NCBI RefSeq assembly: GCF_001591005.1
Contig: NZ_BCTY01000005.1
Span: 62,001 to 126,000, forward strand
Reading direction: 5' to 3'
Source of the DNA: Sphingomonas sanguinis NBRC 13937
Lineage (GTDB): Bacteria; Pseudomonadota; Alphaproteobacteria; Sphingomonadales; Sphingomonadaceae
Length of the DNA: 64,000 nucleotides
Shown here: one piece after another, positions 60,805 to 64,000 of the stretch
How positions within the stretch are numbered: position 1 is the stretch's first letter
Layout of the letters: every line of letters starts with the position of its first letter
The notes under the pieces: generated by a model
Databases searched by the model: none
Seen by the model: the letters and a program-made list of their open reading frames with translations, nothing else
What the model was told of the DNA's origin: nothing
Made by a program: the position numbers and the translations under genes

Positions 60805-63800
60805 GGGCCGGGCCCTCCTCTTCGCCGGTTCGCTCGTCACGCTCGCGCGCTTCCTCCTCGGCATCCGCCGCCTCATGGTCATGCTCGCGCACCAGCCACT
60901 TCTTGGCGGCGATGTAGAAGACCGGGGTGAAGAAGATGCCGAACGCGGTCGCCGCGATCATGCCGCCCATCACGCCCGTACCGACAGCCCGGCGGCTCGC
61001 CGCGCCCGCGCCACTGGCGATGAACAGCGGCACCATGCCCAGGATGAAGGCCAGGCTGGTCATCAGGATCGGGCGCAGACGCTGCCGCGCCGCCTCCACC
61101 GTCGCCTCGAAGGGCGTGCGGCCTGCCTGCTGGTCCTCAATGGCGAACTCGACGATCAGGATGGCGTTCTTGGCCGCCAGACCGATGATCGTGATGAGCC
61201 CGACATTGAAGTACACGTCCGCCGAGAAGCCCCGGAAGATGGTCATCAATACCGCACCCAGCACGCCGAACGGCACCACCAGCAACACCGCCAGCGGGAT
61301 CGCCCAGCTTTCGTACAGTGCGGCGAGCAGCAGGAAGACGACCACCAGCGACAGGCCCAGCAACAGGCCGATCTGGCCGCCCGCCTGCTGTTCCTCATAG
61401 GCGGTGCCGGTCCATTCATAGCCCATGCCCTGCGGCAGGACCTCACCCGCGATCTTCTCCATTTCCTTCAGCGCGGTGCCGGTCGACTGGCCCGGCGCGG
61501 CCATGCCGGAGACGGTCAGCGACGGATAGCCGTTATAGCGCTCCAGCTGCTGCGGCCCGTTCTGCCAGCGCACCTTCGTAAAGGCCGAGAAGGGCACCAT
61601 ATTGCCCTGCGCATTGCGGACGCGCAGCGCCAGCACGTCCTCGGGCGACATGCGCTGCGGAGCATCGGCCTGAAGATAGACGCGCAACACATTGCCATCA
61701 CGGACAAAGTCGTTGGCATAGGCGGAGCCGAAAGCGATCGACAACGTCTGGTTCACATCGGCGATCTGCAGACCCAGCGCCCGCGCCTGGATACGGTCGA
61801 TATCGACGTACAGCTGCGGTGCCGGTCCCAAGCCTTCGGGACGAACGCCCATCAGTACCGGGTTCTGCGACGCCTTGGCCAGGATGGCACCCTGCGCCTG
61901 TTGCAGCGCCGCTGCGCCCAGTCCCGAGCGATCCTCGATCTTCATCGAGAAGCCCGTCGCATTGCCCAGCGCCTGGATCGGCGGCGGGTCGAGCGCAAAG
62001 ATGGTCGCCTCCGGGATCGACTGGACGAAGCCCATCGTCTTGCCGACCAGCGTGGTCGAGTTGTTCGCAACACCCGGGCGATCATGCCAGGGCTTCAGGT
62101 TGACGAACGAGATACCCGCCGACTGACCCTGGCCGAAGAAGTTGAAGCCCGCAACTGACACGATGTCGGCCACCTGCGGCTGAGCGTGGAGGAAGTTCTC
62201 CACCTTGGTGATCGCCGCGCCCGTCCGCTCCAGCGTCGCGCCGGGGGCCGCGTCATAGGACACGAAGATATAGCCCTGGTCCTCGGTCGGCAGGAAGCCG
62301 CCGGGGATGCGCGTGAACGCCAGGCCGGTCAGGACGACGACGACCGCGAACACGGCCAGCCAGCGCTTGGGCCGCGACATCATCTTCGTCACGCCGCCCG
62401 TGTACTTTTCGGTGCCACGGCCGAACTTGTCGTTGAACCAGTTGAAGAAGCGCTGCGGCAGGCCGCGCACGCCCGGCTTGGGCTCCGGCCGATCCTCCAG
62501 ATGCGCGTCCTCCTGCTTCAGCAACGTCGCGCAGAGCGCGGGCGTCAGCGTCAGCGCGAGCAGTGCGGAGAAGAAGATCGAGACGGCCAGCGTGACCGAG
62601 AACTGGCGATAGATGCCGCCGGTCGACCCCGGGAAAAAGGCCATCGGGATGAACACCGCGACCAGCACCAGCGTGATGCCGATGATCGCGCCGGTGATCT
62701 GCCCCATCGCCTTCACGGTCGCGCGGCGTGGGCTCAGCCCCTCTTCCGACATGATACGCTCGACATTCTCGACGACGACGATCGCGTCGTCGACCAGGAT
62801 GCCGATCGCCACCACCATGCCGAACAGCGACAGGGTGTTGATCGAAAAGCCGAAGGCGAGAAGCCCGATGCACGCGCCGCCCAGTGCGATCGGCACGACG
62901 ATCGCGGGGATCAGCGTGGCGCGCCAGTTCTGCAGGAACAGGAACATCACCAGGAAGACGAGGATCATCGCCTCGACCAGCGTGTGGATGACGCTCTCCA
63001 CCGAGGCGGTGATGAACGGCGTCGTCGTGAACGGCACGCTCCACGTGACGTCGGCGGGGAAGCTGCCCTGAAGCTGCTTCATCTTGGCCGAGACAGCATC
63101 CGCCGTCGCCAGCGCGTTTGCGCCGCTCGCCAGCTGGACGGCCAGACCGACCGTCTCCTTGCCGTTCAGCGTCAGGCGGAAGCCGTAATTGTCCTTGCCC
63201 AGTTCGACCCGCGCGACATCGCCCAGCCGCACCGCCGAGCCGTCGGGATTGGCGCGGATGATGATCTGGCGGAACTGTTCCGGCGTCGCGAAGCGGTTCT
63301 GGGTAATGATCTGTGCGGTGAACTCGGCGGTGCGGGTCAGCGGCTGCGCCCCGATCGAGCCGCCCGCCGTCTGGCTATTCTGCTCCTGCACGGCGGCCAG
63401 CGCCTCGGAGGCCGACAGGCTATAGCCCGCCAGCTTCTGAGGATCGAGCCAGATGCGCATCGCATAGGGCGAGCCGAACAGCTGCACGTCGCCTACACCG
63501 TCGATGCGGCGCAGTTCGTTGCGGATATTGTTCTCGGCGAAGTTGCCGAGTTCGACCGGGCTGGTCTTGCCCGACTTCGAGCTGAGCGTGATGACTTCCA
63601 GGAAGCCCGCCGTACCCTCGGTCACCTGAATGCCCAGCGCGCGGACTTCCTGCGGCAGACGCGGTTCGGCGCGGCTCAGCCGGTCCTGGATCTGCGTGCG
63701 CGCGACGTCCAGATCGGTGCCGGGTTTAAAGGTGACGGTGATCTGCGCCGTGCCGTTCGAGCGGCTGGTCGACGCCATGTACAGGAAATTGTCGACGCCG

Positions 63801-64000
63801 TTCAGTTCCTTTTCGATGACGGCCGTCACCGACCGGTCCATCACCTCGGCGTCGGCGCCGTTATAGCTGATCGCCAGGTTCAGCGCCGGGGGCGCGACCG
63901 ATGGATAGCTCTCGATCGGCAACAGCCGGAGCGCGATCACGCCGAACAGCGCGATGAAGAGCGCGATCACCCAGGCAAAGACCGGGTGATAGACGAAGAA
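60797..64000 (-). CDS. RND multidrug efflux pump, HAE1 (AcrB/MexB-like), 5' end beyond window
   Basis: Inner-membrane proton-driven drug exporter of about 1067 visible residues; only the first few codons are missing beyond position 64000 (FFVYHPVFAWVIALFIAL is visible at the edge). Key parts: LPIESYPSVAPPALNLAISYNGADAEVMDRSVTAVIEKELNGVDN (porter domain), GILVDDAIVVVENVERIM with the paired Asp of TM4, PMAFFPGSTGGIYRQFSVTLAVSIFFSALLALTLTPALCATLLK, and IGLAAKNAILIVEFAIE in TM10 with the proton-relay Lys. The C-terminus is charged and acidic (DEEAREREDE-like). The periplasmic adaptor gene should lie just outside the right edge. Confidence 0.95.
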   Translation of the reverse strand, partial: FFVYHPVFAWVIALFIALFGVIALRLLPIESYPSVAPPALNLAISYNGADAEVMDRSVTAVIEKELNGVDNFLYMASTSRSNGTAQITVTFKPGTDLDVARTQIQDRLSRAEPRLPQEVRALGIQVTEGTAGFLEVITLSSKSGKTSPVELGNFAENNIRNELRRIDGVGDVQLFGSPYAMRIWLDPQKLAGYSLSASEALAAVQEQNSQTAGGSIGAQPLTRTAEFTAQIITQNRFATPEQFRQIIIRANPDGSAVRLGDVARVELGKDNYGFRLTLNGKETVGLAVQLASGANALATADAVSAKMKQLQGSFPADVTWSVPFTTTPFITASVESVIHTLVEAMILVFLVMFLFLQNWRATLIPAIVVPIALGGACIGLLAFGFSINTLSLFGMVVAIGILVDDAIVVVENVERIMSEEGLSPRRATVKAMGQITGAIIGITLVLVAVFIPMAFFPGSTGGIYRQFSVTLAVSIFFSALLALTLTPALCATLLKQEDAHLEDRPEPKPGVRGLPQRFFNWFNDKFGRGTEKYTGGVTKMMSRPKRWLAVFAVVVVLTGLAFTRIPGGFLPTEDQGYIFVSYDAAPGATLERTGAAITKVENFLHAQPQVADIVSVAGFNFFGQGQSAGISFVNLKPWHDRPGVANNSTTLVGKTMGFVQSIPEATIFALDPPPIQALGNATGFSMKIEDRSGLGAAALQQAQGAILAKASQNPVLMGVRPEGLGPAPQLYVDIDRIQARALGLQIADVNQTLSIAFGSAYANDFVRDGNVLRVYLQADAPQRMSPEDVLALRVRNAQGNMVPFSAFTKVRWQNGPQQLERYNGYPSLTVSGMAAPGQSTGTALKEMEKIAGEVLPQGMGYEWTGTAYEEQQAGGQIGLLLGLSLVVVFLLLAALYESWAIPLAVLLVVPFGVLGAVLMTIFRGFSADVYFNVGLITIIGLAAKNAILIVEFAIEDQQAGRTPFEATVEAARQRLRPILMTSLAFILGMVPLFIASGAGAASRRAVGTGVMGGMIAATAFGIFFTPVFYIAAKKWLVREHDHEAADAEEEARERDERTGEEEGPAHA

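Overview
The window is high-GC, densely packed chromosomal DNA that looks like a Sphingomonas-type alphaproteobacterium. Pointers are the alphaproteobacterial DUF2794 gene beside cysE, the phoR-pstSCAB-phoU-phoB order, a GTTC-N7-GTTC-like LexA site at dinB, and the gene content in general. These are inferences from family knowledge, not database matches. No rRNA, tRNA, CRISPR array, prophage or insertion sequence was seen. The longest stretch without a sizeable gene is 10122-10493, and it holds one 34-codon ORF.

Layout. 1-5320: trehalose/glucan operon treZ (5' end cut off)-malQ-treY, followed by the DNA glycosylase aag. 6013-10121: a small membrane protein, a membrane-anchored retropepsin-like protease and a large hybrid histidine kinase. 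10211-12526 (minus): a 34-aa membrane peptide and an OmpR/EnvZ-type pair. 12536-16150: gamma carbonic anhydrase and malate synthase G, divergent from a LysR regulator. 16230-17404: a DUF808 membrane protein and a small unknown gene. 17449-25526: a signalling block with a beta-propeller diguanylate cyclase, dinB, a histidine kinase and a REC-GGDEF-EAL protein. 25620-29567: glmU-glmS, divergent from gph.

29527-32138 (minus) is the most unusual part. It is a compact operon of a Tat-signal protein, a PqqD-like peptide chaperone, an HPr-kinase-like kinase and a nucleotidyltransferase, with translationally coupled GTG starts. This combination recalls peptide-tailoring enzymes of phosphorylated lasso peptides, but no cyclase or protease gene is present.

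32261-39413: the phosphate regulon phoR-pstSCAB-phoU-phoB, with a Pho box overlapping the phoR stop codon. 39523-41912: a small secreted protein, DUF2794, cysE and a TSUP exporter. 42046-45667: ahpD and ahpC divergent from oxyR, then two fasciclin-domain proteins. 45719-48587: moaE, moaD, pgsA, an LplT-like MFS gene and a 55-aa membrane peptide.

48683-58339: a carboxylate uptake and sensing region with actP-DUF485, a DctB/DctD-like pair (the DctD lacks the sigma-54 contact loop), dctA, a frameshifted porin gene and a KgtP-like permease. 58344-64000 (minus): methylthioadenosine phosphorylase, then an outer-membrane efflux channel and an RND pump that runs off the right edge.
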